Assembly: GCA_965212085.1 (NCBI GenBank)
Contig: OZ243042.1
Location: 1,364,001 to 1,428,000, forward strand
DNA from: JAHRAW01 sp965212085
GTDB lineage: Bacteria; Pseudomonadota; Gammaproteobacteria; Arenicellales; Poriferihabitantaceae
Reading direction: 5' to 3'
Length of the DNA stretch: 64,000 nucleotides
Shown: positions 23,720-31,699 of the stretch, one piece after another
How positions within the stretch are numbered: the stretch's first letter is position 1
Layout: each line of letters starts with the position of its first letter
Translations under genes and position numbers: made by a program
Notes under the pieces: generated by a model
Database searches by the model: none
What the model saw: the letters and a program-made list of their open reading frames with translations, nothing else
Told to the model about the DNA's origin: nothing

Positions 23720-24934
23720 CTAACGGTTTCGGCTGCGCGCAGCAAGGCGCAGGCGCAGCGCGTTGAGGCGGATGAAACCGGTGGCGTCGGTTTGGTCGTA
23801 GGCACCGGCGTCGTGCTCGAAGGTGACGATTTTTTCGTCGAACAAGGAATGGCCGGCGGAGCGGCGTCCGAGGACTTCGACGTTGCCTTTGTACAGGCGG
23901 ATTTTGACTTCGCCGTTGACCGTTTCCTGGGAGGCGTCGATCATCGTTTGCAGCATGCGCCGTTCGGGGCTGAACCAGTAGCCGTTGTAGATCAACTGGG
24001 CGTAGCGCGGCATCAACTCGTCTTTGAGGTGGGCCGCTTCCCGGTCCAGGGTCAGCGATTCCATGGCGCGGTGGGCCTTGAGCACGATGGTGCCGGCGGG
24101 GGTCTCGTAGCAGCCGCGGTTTTTCATGCCCACGTAGCGGTTCTCAACGATGTCGGCGCGGCCAATGCCGTGTTTTGAACCGAGCGCGTTCAAGGCGAGC
24201 ATGATCTCCGCCGGGGTCATGGTTTGGCCGTTGACGGCACACGGGTCGCCGCTTTGGAAAGTCAGCACCAACTCCTCCGGCGTGTCCGGCGCGTCGAGCG
24301 GCGACGCGCTCCAGCGCCACATTTCTTCGGCGGGCGCGCACCACGGGTCTTCCAGTTCGCCGCCTTCGTAGGAAATGTGCAGCAGGTTGGCGTCCATGGA
24401 ATAGGGCGAGCCGCCGTCTTTTTTCTTTTCCACCGCGATGCCGTGGGCGCGGGCGTACTTCATCAGGTCCTGGCGCGAGCGCATATCCCATTCCCGCCAC
24501 GGCGCGATCACCGCGATCTCCGGGTTGAGGGCGTAGGCGCTGAGCTCAAAGCGAACCTGATCGTTGCCCTTGCCGGTGGCGCCGTGGGAAATCGCATCAG
24601 CGCCGGTCTGCGCCGCGATTCGCACCAGGTGGGCGGCGATCAGGGGCCGCGCGATGGAGGTGCCGAGCAGGTATTCCCCCTCGTAGACGGCGTTGGCGCG
24701 CAACATCGGAAACACAAAATCCCGCGCGAATTCTTCTTTCAGATCCTCAACGTAAATTTCCACCGCGCCGCAGTCCCGGGCCTTGGCGCGCGCCGCTTCG
24801 AGTTCCTCGCCCTGCCCGATGTCGGCGGTGAAAGTTACCACCTCGCAGTCATAGACGTCCTGCAGCCACTTCAAAATGACCGAGGTATCGAGGCCGCCGG
24901 AATAGGCGAGCACGGTTTTTTTGATATTAGACAT
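23720..24934 (-). CDS. argG: Argininosuccinate synthase
   Basis: 404 residues, the normal length. The ATP-binding P-loop motif AYSGGLDTSVILKWL lies at the N-terminus, with SHGATGKGNDQVRFE near 117 and SPYSMDANLLHISYEG near 180. It condenses citrulline and aspartate with ATP to argininosuccinate. It is divergent from argF at 28008, and the intergenic space between them has been filled by a KTSC gene and an IS1595-family element. Confidence 0.97.
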   Translation of the reverse strand: MSNIKKTVLAYSGGLDTSVILKWLQDVYDCEVVTFTADIGQGEELEAARAKARDCGAVEIYVEDLKEEFARDFVFPMLRANAVYEGEYLLGTSIARPLIAAHLVRIAAQTGADAISHGATGKGNDQVRFELSAYALNPEIAVIAPWREWDMRSRQDLMKYARAHGIAVEKKKDGGSPYSMDANLLHISYEGGELEDPWCAPAEEMWRWSASPLDAPDTPEELVLTFQSGDPCAVNGQTMTPAEIMLALNALGSKHGIGRADIVENRYVGMKNRGCYETPAGTIVLKAHRAMESLTLDREAAHLKDELMPRYAQLIYNGYWFSPERRMLQTMIDASQETVNGEVKIRLYKGNVEVLGRRSAGHSLFDEKIVTFEHDAGAYDQTDATGFIRLNALRLRLAARSRNR

Positions 24935-24940
24935 CGTGGT

Positions 24941-25282
24941 TTAATAAGTTGGTATGCCGCCCAGTCGGCAATCATAGTTACCCTTAATGTACCGATTATA
25001 AAATTTCCCCAAAGATAAAGCATCCGCCCACATTTCCACAATCGAATTTGTTATGCGGCAATAATGATAGTAAGTACGACCTAACTTTACTATCAAGTAT
25101 CGATTGTCATCGTCATAGTATATTCGGTAGACAAATGTAGATGGCTTTAACAGAAACGACTTAAAATGCTCGTTGTCAACATCCACTTCTCCGTGGTATT
25201 TGACGTAAACCGCATGTGCTGGAATTGTTATCGCAGATAGAAAAAGGACGCCGCCTAGAAAAACTCTAGAATTGAGGCCCAT
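24941..25282 (-). CDS. Exported KTSC-domain protein
   Basis: 113 residues from the ATG at 25282. A signal peptide (MGLNSRVFLGGVLFLSAI, cut after AHA) is followed by a KTSC-like domain: SFLLKPSTFVYRIYYDDD, ILVKLGRTYYHY-like strand and SLGKFYNRYIKGNYDCR. KTSC domains resemble a C-terminal piece of lysyl-tRNA synthetase and are found in small proteins of unknown role. The gene is visibly AT-richer than argG, whose start lies only six bases beyond its stop... on the far side, so argG transcription must begin within or before it. It lies just outside the left inverted repeat of the IS1595-family element. Probably transferred. Confidence 0.65.
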   Translation of the reverse strand: MGLNSRVFLGGVLFLSAITIPAHAVYVKYHGEVDVDNEHFKSFLLKPSTFVYRIYYDDDNRYLIVKLGRTYYHYCRITNSIVEMWADALSLGKFYNRYIKGNYDCRLGGIPTY

Positions 25283-25353
25283 ATTGACACCCACCTGTCG
25301 GTTATGCGAAGCCGGGGAGTATACCATTGGAATTTGCCCGGGGTTTCCGCAAG

Positions 25354-25374
25354 GGAATTTCCTATTTTAAGGCC
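25354..25374 (+). repeat. Left inverted repeat of the IS1595-family element
   Basis: 21 bases beginning GGAATTTCC and ending AAGGCC, matching the reverse complement of 27881-27901 at 19 of 21 positions. Confidence 0.8.
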
Positions 25375-25419
25375 TATATGAGCGATATAGGTTGATTATT
25401 TTCCCCGATTCACCTAACA

Positions 25420-25600
25420 TCCCATCTTGCAAACATCACGCGGTTACCCTGTGTCGGGTTACCTGCTGAATACAAGAGCCTAATCAGGTATGGGGTAGCT
25501 CCTCGTGCCAGGGCGAATAGGTGGGAACTCACCTTAACTGCGTGTTGTTTGCAATAGCCCGGCCCTTTACTTGGGCCGGAACGAAACAACACACATAGGA
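25420..25600. other. Structured non-coding stretch upstream of the lipoprotein gene
   Basis: Between the left inverted repeat and the lipoprotein start there is no gene. It holds several short palindromes: CCGGCCC / GGGCCGG at 25559-25579 with a 7-base loop and no T-run, and AGGTG...CACCT near 25528. It may be a structured leader of the downstream gene or IS-end DNA. Confidence 0.35.
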
Positions 25601-25609
25601 GAGAACCCA

Positions 25610-25981
25610 ATGTATCGCTTATATTTCTTGCTTTGTTTCATCGTATTGTTGTCTTCCTGCGCTTCCGTTTCCACAATGAATGAGGAAGCGGCCTCATGGC
25701 AAGGCCGATCTATCTTGGAGTTAATTGGAAGACTGGGGCCGGCACACAATGGAGAGGAGTTGTCGGATGGGACAACGATCAGGCAATGGAGTACGCAAGG
25801 CGGTGAAACTTACTCTAGTTTCGGGCCATATGGTACCCATGCTTCAGGTGTCCGTACTTGCATCTTCAACGCGGTCTCACGAGATGAAAAAATTGTCAAA
25901 CTGTTTTACCAAGTGCAGAATGATACTTTAGCGGGACACGCCAGAGCAGTTTGCCGTTATTTCCGTAATGCGTTGGAATAA
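25610..25981 (+). CDS. Small lipoprotein, IS passenger
   Basis: 123 residues. A short signal peptide (MYRLYFLLCFIVLL) ends in the lipobox LSSC, with Cys17 the lipidation site; the next residues (ASVST) lack Asp at +2, suggesting outer-membrane sorting. The mature part includes a GRLGPAHNGEELSDGTTIRQW segment resembling small outer-membrane SmpA/OmlA-like proteins, only weakly. A GGAGAG ribosome site lies before the ATG. It sits inside the inverted repeats of the IS1595-family element on the strand opposite to the transposase, so it is likely carried as a passenger. Function unknown. Confidence 0.65.
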   Translation: MYRLYFLLCFIVLLSSCASVSTMNEEAASWQGRSILELIGRLGPAHNGEELSDGTTIRQWSTQGGETYSSFGPYGTHASGVRTCIFNAVSRDEKIVKLFYQVQNDTLAGHARAVCRYFRNALE

Positions 25982-26005
25982 CAGCAATCTCCCTGCCCGG
26001 AGGGT

Positions 26006-26920
26006 TCATTCATCATCAGATGGTATAGGGGTTTGCTCGCCCGGTTTCGGGTAGGAGCGGGCGAGAAATCTCTTAAAAACCGTCCAGTTCGGTGCAGCGC
26101 GCATCAGAGCTATAACGCCTTCCAGATGTTGCTTGAGCCTTGGATTCCCAAAATCAGGGGTGAACCACTGGTGGTGTTTGTGTAGCCTCTCACCATTAGG
26201 CCTCTTAGGGTTGCGCTTTCTCAGCTCTTCCAATATCCCTGGAGCCAAGCGCTCATACACAATGTCGTTGGTATAGTGACCAATTACCTGTGGGGTGTAT
26301 GGTTTCTTTCCCGTTGTTGTTCCCGGCCAAGACCATTTTCTTAGCCTGAAAATTTCCTTGTAGAATTCAAGCGGAAACGTCTTTGTCCATTTTTTTCGTA
26401 CTTCATCGGCAATGAATGCCTCTAATATCGTCGCCAGTGCTCTCTTGGCTCGTACATCTTCGTATCCGGTTACTTCGTCCACTAATCCGATAATTCCAAT
26501 GTGGGCAAAGCCGCGCATGAGAACAGCACACCTTTCCGCGATATGAATCTGCCGTTTCTGTAGAACACCAGTATTGCGGGCGGCTAATATTGCTCCGCAA
26601 ATGTCCGCTAAGACGGTTGCCGGATAACCATAGGCTTGTGGTCCACCATGCGGGGGTTGGAACAAAATAGGTGATTTCAGCGTAGCCATTAACTCCTTTG
26701 AAATAAAAGGAGTTATCCATTTTTTAGTGACAAACCTAGGGGTTTTGGCATCATCGCGTGCCATGCGCCCACCATCGGACAAATTGGCCCCCGCCAACAT
26801 TCCGCGTTGTGATAACACCCTAGTTTCATCTTCCAGCACATAGCACGGAATTTTGATGTCACCGATGATGATCGGCCTATCCTGCGCTCCAGCGATTACT
26901 TTTAATGGTTTTTTGCTCAT
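26006..26920 (-). CDS. P63C-domain protein
   Basis: 304 residues. The middle (about 170-225) contains GYEDVRAKRALATILEAFI and FPLEFYKEIFRLRKW, the signature of the P63C domain found in phage and plasmid proteins. The domain's function is unknown; it is often next to IS or phage genes. The first ~60 residues contain an IKIPCYVLEDETRVLSQRG segment that resembles the antirepressor-like opening of P63C proteins. Start overlaps the transposase stop by four bases (ATGA), so it is coupled to transposase translation and probably moves with it. Confidence 0.75.
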   Translation of the reverse strand: MSKKPLKVIAGAQDRPIIIGDIKIPCYVLEDETRVLSQRGMLAGANLSDGGRMARDDAKTPRFVTKKWITPFISKELMATLKSPILFQPPHGGPQAYGYPATVLADICGAILAARNTGVLQKRQIHIAERCAVLMRGFAHIGIIGLVDEVTGYEDVRAKRALATILEAFIADEVRKKWTKTFPLEFYKEIFRLRKWSWPGTTTGKKPYTPQVIGHYTNDIVYERLAPGILEELRKRNPKRPNGERLHKHHQWFTPDFGNPRLKQHLEGVIALMRAAPNWTVFKRFLARSYPKPGEQTPIPSDDE

Positions 26921-27804
26921 GTTCTTACTCCTCGCCCTTGATTGATAGTCATAGTGAAAGCGCTTGCAGGGTCGACTTGACGTAGATTGTAGTGATAACA
27001 GAACTCACGCACATATGGCTGTAAATGCTTCCGGCTGATGCTGTGGAACTGGCCGAATATGCCGCGTTTGAGCAATGCCCAAAAGCCTTCTATGGTATTG
27101 GTGTGGATGTCGCCGTCTACATACAAATTCTGGTACTTGATAATCGCATGAGGTAACAGCTTGGACATTCCTACACAGCCCTTGTATTCATCGGTTATCA
27201 GGGATGCGGTATTTGTGTCTATGCACTTCTTGACAAAGATCCTCGGGTTTATTCCTTTCATTTTGTCTTTCTGCACGGATTTCGCTGTGACCCGACCGCC
27301 ACGCTCCACCGCACCGATCACCGGTGCTTTCTTGATACCATGCCCGCGTTTTGATTTGTCGTCAGGGCCATCGCATCTCTTTCCTTTCCTCGGTTTGCCA
27401 CCGATATAGGTCTCGTTCATTTCTACGATCCCGTTCAGAATATGGCGTTGTTCCGCTTGTGCCATTGCTTTGCGTATCTGCATCGTAATCCGCCAAGCGG
27501 TGTTCTTGTTCACTTTCAGGTCGTGGGACAGTTGGAGCGCGGACGGCCCCTTCTTAGCGTTCAGAACAAGGTTGATTGCCAAAAACCACTTTTGAAGAGG
27601 CAAGTGCGTATGATGGAATATTGTGTCGACCGTAACGCTGAAAGATGTGTAACAGCTATAACAGCGATGCCGGTGTTGACTGCGGGCCGTGTTGGTTGAC
27701 CGGCAATAGGGGCAATGAGGCTTGCCGTCCCACCGGGCTTTTTCAAGGTGCTTTATACAAGTTTCTTGATTGGGAAAAAGGTCGAAAATCTGTATAATGT
27801 TCAT
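26917..27804 (-). CDS. IS1595-family (ISXO2-like) transposase, first catalytic Asp replaced
   Basis: 295 residues. An N-terminal zinc ribbon (CPYC at 31-34, CYSC at 48-51) and an IS1595 DDE core. The first catalytic segment normally reads DETYIGG; here it is NETYIGG with Asn130 encoded by AAC, a single G-to-A change from GAC. The second (ITDEYKG, Asp205) and third (NTIEGFW, Glu239) acidic positions are present. The enzyme is therefore predicted catalytically dead unless Asn can deamidate. It is coupled to the downstream P63C gene. Frame and length are otherwise intact, which suggests recent inactivation. Confidence 0.88.
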   Translation of the reverse strand: MNIIQIFDLFPNQETCIKHLEKARWDGKPHCPYCRSTNTARSQHRHRCYSCYTSFSVTVDTIFHHTHLPLQKWFLAINLVLNAKKGPSALQLSHDLKVNKNTAWRITMQIRKAMAQAEQRHILNGIVEMNETYIGGKPRKGKRCDGPDDKSKRGHGIKKAPVIGAVERGGRVTAKSVQKDKMKGINPRIFVKKCIDTNTASLITDEYKGCVGMSKLLPHAIIKYQNLYVDGDIHTNTIEGFWALLKRGIFGQFHSISRKHLQPYVREFCYHYNLRQVDPASAFTMTINQGRGVRT

Positions 27805-27880
27805 GGCATTTCGCTCCGGTCATGCGGTGAATCGGTTCATCAGCAGAAGCGATTTTTCCACAGCCGGAGCGGGATGTCAA

Positions 27881-27901
27881 GACCTTAAACTAGGAAATTC
27901 C
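27881..27901 (-). repeat. Right inverted repeat of the IS1595-family element
   Basis: Reverse complement begins GGAATTTCC and ends AAGGTC; pairs with 25354-25374 with two mismatches. Confidence 0.8.
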
Positions 27902-28007
27902 ATTAAGTAAAATCACATCCCAAGCGAGCGCCTGAGCCAACACTGTTTTATTGGCGGCGCTTTGTTTTGTTTGGTTTGATTAAGTTGGGTGTTGTCAGGA
28001 AAAGCCG

Positions 28008-28919
28008 ATGCCGGTTCGCCATTTTTTGTCGTTGATGGACCTCTCGCCGGAGGAACTCCGGGGCATCGTGGCGCGCGCCCGGGCGATAAAGCAGGGGGCC
28101 GGCGCGCACGATCAGCGGGCCGGCGAGTTGCTGCGCAACCAGACCGCGGCGCTGGTGTTTGAGAAGTCATCCACCCGCACGCGGGTGTCGTTCGAGACCG
28201 GCGTCACCCAACTCGGCGGCAACGCGATTTTTCTGGCGCCCGCCGATTCCCATCTCGCCCGCGGCGAGCCCATCGAAGACACCGCCCGGGTGCTGTCGCG
28301 GATGGCGCGGCTGATCATCATGCGAACCGGCGCCCACGAACGCGTTGAGCGGATGGCCGAATACGCTTCGGTGCCGGTCATCAACGCGCTCTCCGATTTT
28401 AATCATCCCTGCCAGCAACTGGCCGACATCCAGACCTGGTTTGAGCATCGCGGCGACCTCGCCGGGCGGCGCGTGGCCTGGGTCGGCGACGGCAACAACG
28501 TCTGCCATTCGTGGATGAACGCCGCCCGCCAACTGGATTTCCACCTCGCCATCGCCACCCCGGACGGCTACCGGCCGGACCCCGATCTGTCGCGGCAGTG
28601 CGCCGGCCATATCACCCTGGGCAACGACCCGGCGGCGGCGGCGGCGGCGGCGGATCTGGTGGTCACCGACAGCTGGATCAGCATGGGTCAGGAGCAGGAA
28701 AAAAGCGACCGCGAAGCCGCGTTCGCGGGCTTCTGCGTGGACCGGGCGATGATGGACAAGGCCGCGGATGATGCGTTGTTCATGCACTGCCTGCCCGCCT
28801 ACCGGGGCTATGAAGTCAGCGCCGAGGTGATTGACGGCCCGCAGAGCGTGGTGTGGGATCAGGTGGAAAACCGGTTGCACGCGCAGAAGGCGCTGATGGA
28901 GTTTTTGCTGGGTGGGTGA
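28008..28919 (+). CDS. argF: Ornithine carbamoyltransferase
   Basis: 303 residues. The carbamoyl-phosphate site STRTR is at 55-59, the HPCQQLAD motif in the middle and the ornithine-side FMHCLPAYRG near 262. It joins carbamoyl phosphate and ornithine to citrulline in arginine synthesis. AGGA precedes the ATG at good spacing. It is divergent from argG, with the IS1595-family element between them, so its native promoter region may have been displaced. Confidence 0.96.
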   Translation: MPVRHFLSLMDLSPEELRGIVARARAIKQGAGAHDQRAGELLRNQTAALVFEKSSTRTRVSFETGVTQLGGNAIFLAPADSHLARGEPIEDTARVLSRMARLIIMRTGAHERVERMAEYASVPVINALSDFNHPCQQLADIQTWFEHRGDLAGRRVAWVGDGNNVCHSWMNAARQLDFHLAIATPDGYRPDPDLSRQCAGHITLGNDPAAAAAAADLVVTDSWISMGQEQEKSDREAAFAGFCVDRAMMDKAADDALFMHCLPAYRGYEVSAEVIDGPQSVVWDQVENRLHAQKALMEFLLGG

Positions 28920-28960
28920 CCATATTAAAGCGGCTACGCCACCCGCCACCCGTTAAGACG

Positions 28961-28998
28961 CTGGATTGTTCGTATCATCCCTGATACGAGCAATCCAG
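28961..28998. repeat. Strong hairpin after argF
   Basis: 17-base arms (CTGGATTG.TCGTATCA and its complement, one mismatch) with loop TCCC. No T-run follows, so it is not a classic terminator. Its outer CTGGATT matches the outer bases of the REP-like family described at 30352, 37946 and 47708, so it may be a related element that also protects the argF transcript end. Confidence 0.6.
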
Positions 28999-29107
28999 CC
29001 CCAAAACTGTCATACTCCGCCCACTTCGGGGGATGGCATTTCTTTGGATTATGGTATTATCTGTCAAATTCACGGCCTACCACGACCACCCCGTCAGGAG
29101 AATTCTC

Positions 29108-31611
29108 ATGTCCCTTTCCCACTTCCCGTCCGTAGTCAAAAATGCACTCAAAAACCCGCTAAAACCGCATAAAACCACGCCTGCGGGCGTCTCAGCGACC
29201 ATTCCTGCCCCCCCCCCCCCTGTGATACACATAGTAAACCGCTAACCTTACTAAACAAGGCATCCGTCCTCGCCCTGTTCGCCCTCGTTTTCACTTTCAT
29301 CCCCGCCCAGCACGCCCAGGCCCAAGCCGGCGAAGTGCCGACTTTCGGCGGTCAGACCATCCCCAACTTGGTCTTCACGATCAACAAGCCCATCACGCCC
29401 CTGACCCTGCCGGCGGCCACCGGTGGTGACCCGCCGCTGACTTATGATATTAACCTCAATGCACCTAGTGCAAGTCTGACCTTTGATGCCGACTCCCGCG
29501 TACTCTCCGGCACACCGGAATTTTCCGGCGCCCTCTCCGGCTTTATATATGGCGTTGGCGACAGCAATGGTGACATCGTATTTTTACCAGCTTTCACTAT
29601 AACCACCGAACCAGAGGCCACCCCAATCTTCGCCGATACCATCGCCGACCAGACCTACACCGCCACCGTTGACGTCGGCATCATAACCCTGCCCATAGCC
29701 ACTGGCGGCAATCGCGCCCTGACCTACACCATCAGCCCGCCCTTGCCCGCCAACCTGATCTTTGACGGCACCGCCAACCCCCCAACCATCACCGGCACCC
29801 CGGCGGCGGCAGCCACTTCGGTTGACTATACCTACACCGTTACCGACGATGACGGCAGCACCGCCGACCTCACCTTCGCCCTTGAAGTCACCGCCGCCCC
29901 CTTGATCTTCGACGCCACCATCCCCCGCCAAAGATACGCCCCCGATGAACCCATCAGCGTAACCCTGCCGGAAGCCACCGGCGGCGATGGCACCTTGACC
30001 TACGCCATCACCGAAACTCTCCCCGACGGCCTGATCTTCACCCCCGCCACCCGCGTTTTGGACGGCACCCCGACCATTGAGCAAGACGCCGTTGAATACA
30101 CCTACACCGTCACCGACATGGATCCCGCCGGCGCCAACACCGCACAACAGACTTTCACCATCGCCATCGGACAATTCGGCAGCGAACGCGTTGTGGAAAA
30201 AACCCTGGCGGCGTTCGGGCGGGCTTTCGCCACCGGCACAGTGGGGGTATTTGAAGACTACCTGACCAACACCGGCACAAGCGCAAACACCAGCCACTTC
30301 ACAATAGGCGGCCACAAGTTTGAGTTAGCAACCACCACCCCCGCCCAAACCCTGGATTCCCGAGTCGCAAGTGTCCGTAAGCCGCTAACGCGGCAACGGA
30401 CACTAACGCTCGAGAATGACGGCAGCGTTGTTAACACGCCCTCGGTGTCATACCCACAAAAATACAAATCACCCTCGGTGTCATTCCCGAACGATAGAAA
30501 AACAGGGAGCGATAGCGACCATGTTTTTCATCGTATCGGGAATCCAGTTGAACATGACTCAGCGAACACCACCACAATGTCCGCCAAAGACCTGTTGATG
30601 CAAAGCGCCTTCCACTTCAACCTAAACGACGACCCATCAAGCACCTCCGGCTGGAGCCTCTGGGCACGCGCCACCACCACCAACTTCGACGGCAAACCCG
30701 AAGACGACTTTGACCTGAACGGCGACGTAACCTCAGCTTACCTCGGCGCAGACTACCGCACCCCAACCGGCGTCCGCTTAGGCCTCGCCATCTCCGAAAG
30801 CGACGGCGAAATAGATTATGACGACCAGGCAGACGGCATCCAGGGCGATTTGCAAGCCGACCTGACCAGCATCCTGCCCTATATTCAATGGCAACCCAAT
30901 GACACCACCAACGCATGGGTAGTACTCGGCTACGGCGAAGGCGACGCCGAACTGGCTACCGACGGGGATGCCGAGACCACCGACGTGGATATTGAAATGC
31001 AGATGATCGCCCTCGGCATATCCGGTGACCTGACCACATACAAACGCAGTGAATGGTCGTGGAAAGCCAGCGTCTTTGCCATAGAACTGGAATCCGAAGC
31101 CGATGAGGCCACCGACCTGCCGGCAGTAACCGCAGACTCCCAACGCTTGCGCGTTGCCATGCAAGGCCGCGTACCGGGAACGCCCTCCCCAAACGGCGCC
31201 CAACTCACCCCAAACTGGGAACTCGGCCTGCGTTGGGATGACGGAGACGCCGAACAAGGCGGCGGTGCGGATGTGGGATTGGGCTTTGATTACCGCCACC
31301 CGGCCAGTGGTTTGAGTATGCAGGGGAAAGCCAATGCCCTGCTGGTACACGAAGAAAACGACTACGATGAATGGAACGCCAGCCTGCAAGTGCGGTATGA
31401 CCCCGGTGCGCGGGGACGTGGAGTAACCTTCACCCTTGAACCCGGTTGGACCAAAGACGGCCGCACCCAAAAGATGGGAATGGATTTCTCCAATGCATTG
31501 GGCAAATGGAGTAAACGCGGCTTGCGACTGGAGTTGACCGGCGAGCGCACCGAGAAAGACGACAACGACATCGGCCACAACATCCGACTGACCGGCTCGC
31601 TGCGCTTCTAG
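29108..31611 (+). CDS. Autotransporter-like surface protein with Ig-like repeats; frame interrupted at a 13-C tract (candidate phase-variable gene)
   Basis: Translation should begin at ATG 29108, which has AGGAG seven bases upstream, and gives MSLSHFPSVVKNALKN... into a poly-C tract (29208-29220, 13 C). In the deposited sequence this frame stops at 29245. The downstream frame, open from 29221 to 31611, starts with a hydrophobic signal segment (VLALFALVFTF, then AQAQA) and has no start codon of its own before it. One extra C (or two fewer) joins them into one protein of about 834 residues with an extended signal peptide. The passenger holds three He_PIG/Ig-like repeats (LTYDI, LTYTI, LTYAI strands, each with GTP turns); the last ~330 residues look like an outer-membrane beta-barrel ending in Phe. 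A middle linker is encoded by two REP-like elements. Confidence 0.75.
29208..29220 (+). repeat. Homopolymer of 13 C within the autotransporter signal region
   Basis: Thirteen consecutive C. Length changes by slipped-strand mispairing would switch the frame: 13 is off, 14 or 11 would be on. Assembly error at the homopolymer is the alternative. Confidence 0.9.
30352..30420 (+). repeat. REP-like palindrome, subtype A, inside the autotransporter gene
   Basis: About 69 bases starting CTGGATTCCCGAG and ending CGAGAATGAC, with internal AGTGTCCG / CGGACACT arms. Nearly identical (one indel, one substitution) to 47708-47777. The outer GTCATTC..GAATCCAG bases resemble the neisserial dRS3 palindrome. 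It is read in frame, adding about 23 residues. Confidence 0.85.
30480..30547 (-). repeat. REP-like palindrome, subtype B, inside the autotransporter gene
   Basis: 68 bases, inverted relative to the copy at 37946-38012. Ends GTCATTCCCGA and TCGGGAATCCAG with inner CGAT / ATCG arms. Read in frame within the autotransporter, 60 bases after the subtype A copy. Confidence 0.85.
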
Positions 31612-31620
31612 ATTGGTTTG

Positions 31621-31653
31621 GTAGGGACAGGACAGGTCACGACCTGTCCCTAC
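31621..31653. terminator. Hairpin after the autotransporter gene
   Basis: GTAGGGA / TCCCTAC outer and CAGGT / ACCTG inner stem with a 5-base bulge. No U-run follows. Lies between convergent genes (autotransporter on plus, aminotransferase on minus), so it may end either transcript or be another REP. Confidence 0.4.
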
Positions 31654-31699
31654 GCCACCGCTTGGACGGCGAACTATTCAGTCATCCATCAGTGGATTT

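Larger units (their letters stand above)
25354..27901. mobile_element. IS1595-family element with two passenger genes
   Basis: 2.55 kb bounded by 21-base inverted repeats (25354-25374 and 27881-27901; 19/21 match). Contents: a lipoprotein gene on plus, a P63C gene and a DDE transposase on minus. GC is much lower than in the flanking arg genes. No 8-base target duplication is visible at the borders. The transposase carries Asn in place of the first catalytic Asp, so the copy is probably immobile. It occupies the divergent argG-argF spacer. Confidence 0.75.

Noticed and set aside
23661..23805. Longer N-terminus for the GT2 glycosyltransferase.
   Set aside because: It would overlap argG and consists of Thr/Gly/Cys repeats from a 12-base tandem repeat; a GTG with a ribosome site at the conserved strand is better.
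25354..27901. Target-site duplication of the IS1595-family element.
   Set aside because: No 8-base direct repeat is seen immediately outside the inverted repeats; flanks may have decayed or the ends may be slightly different.
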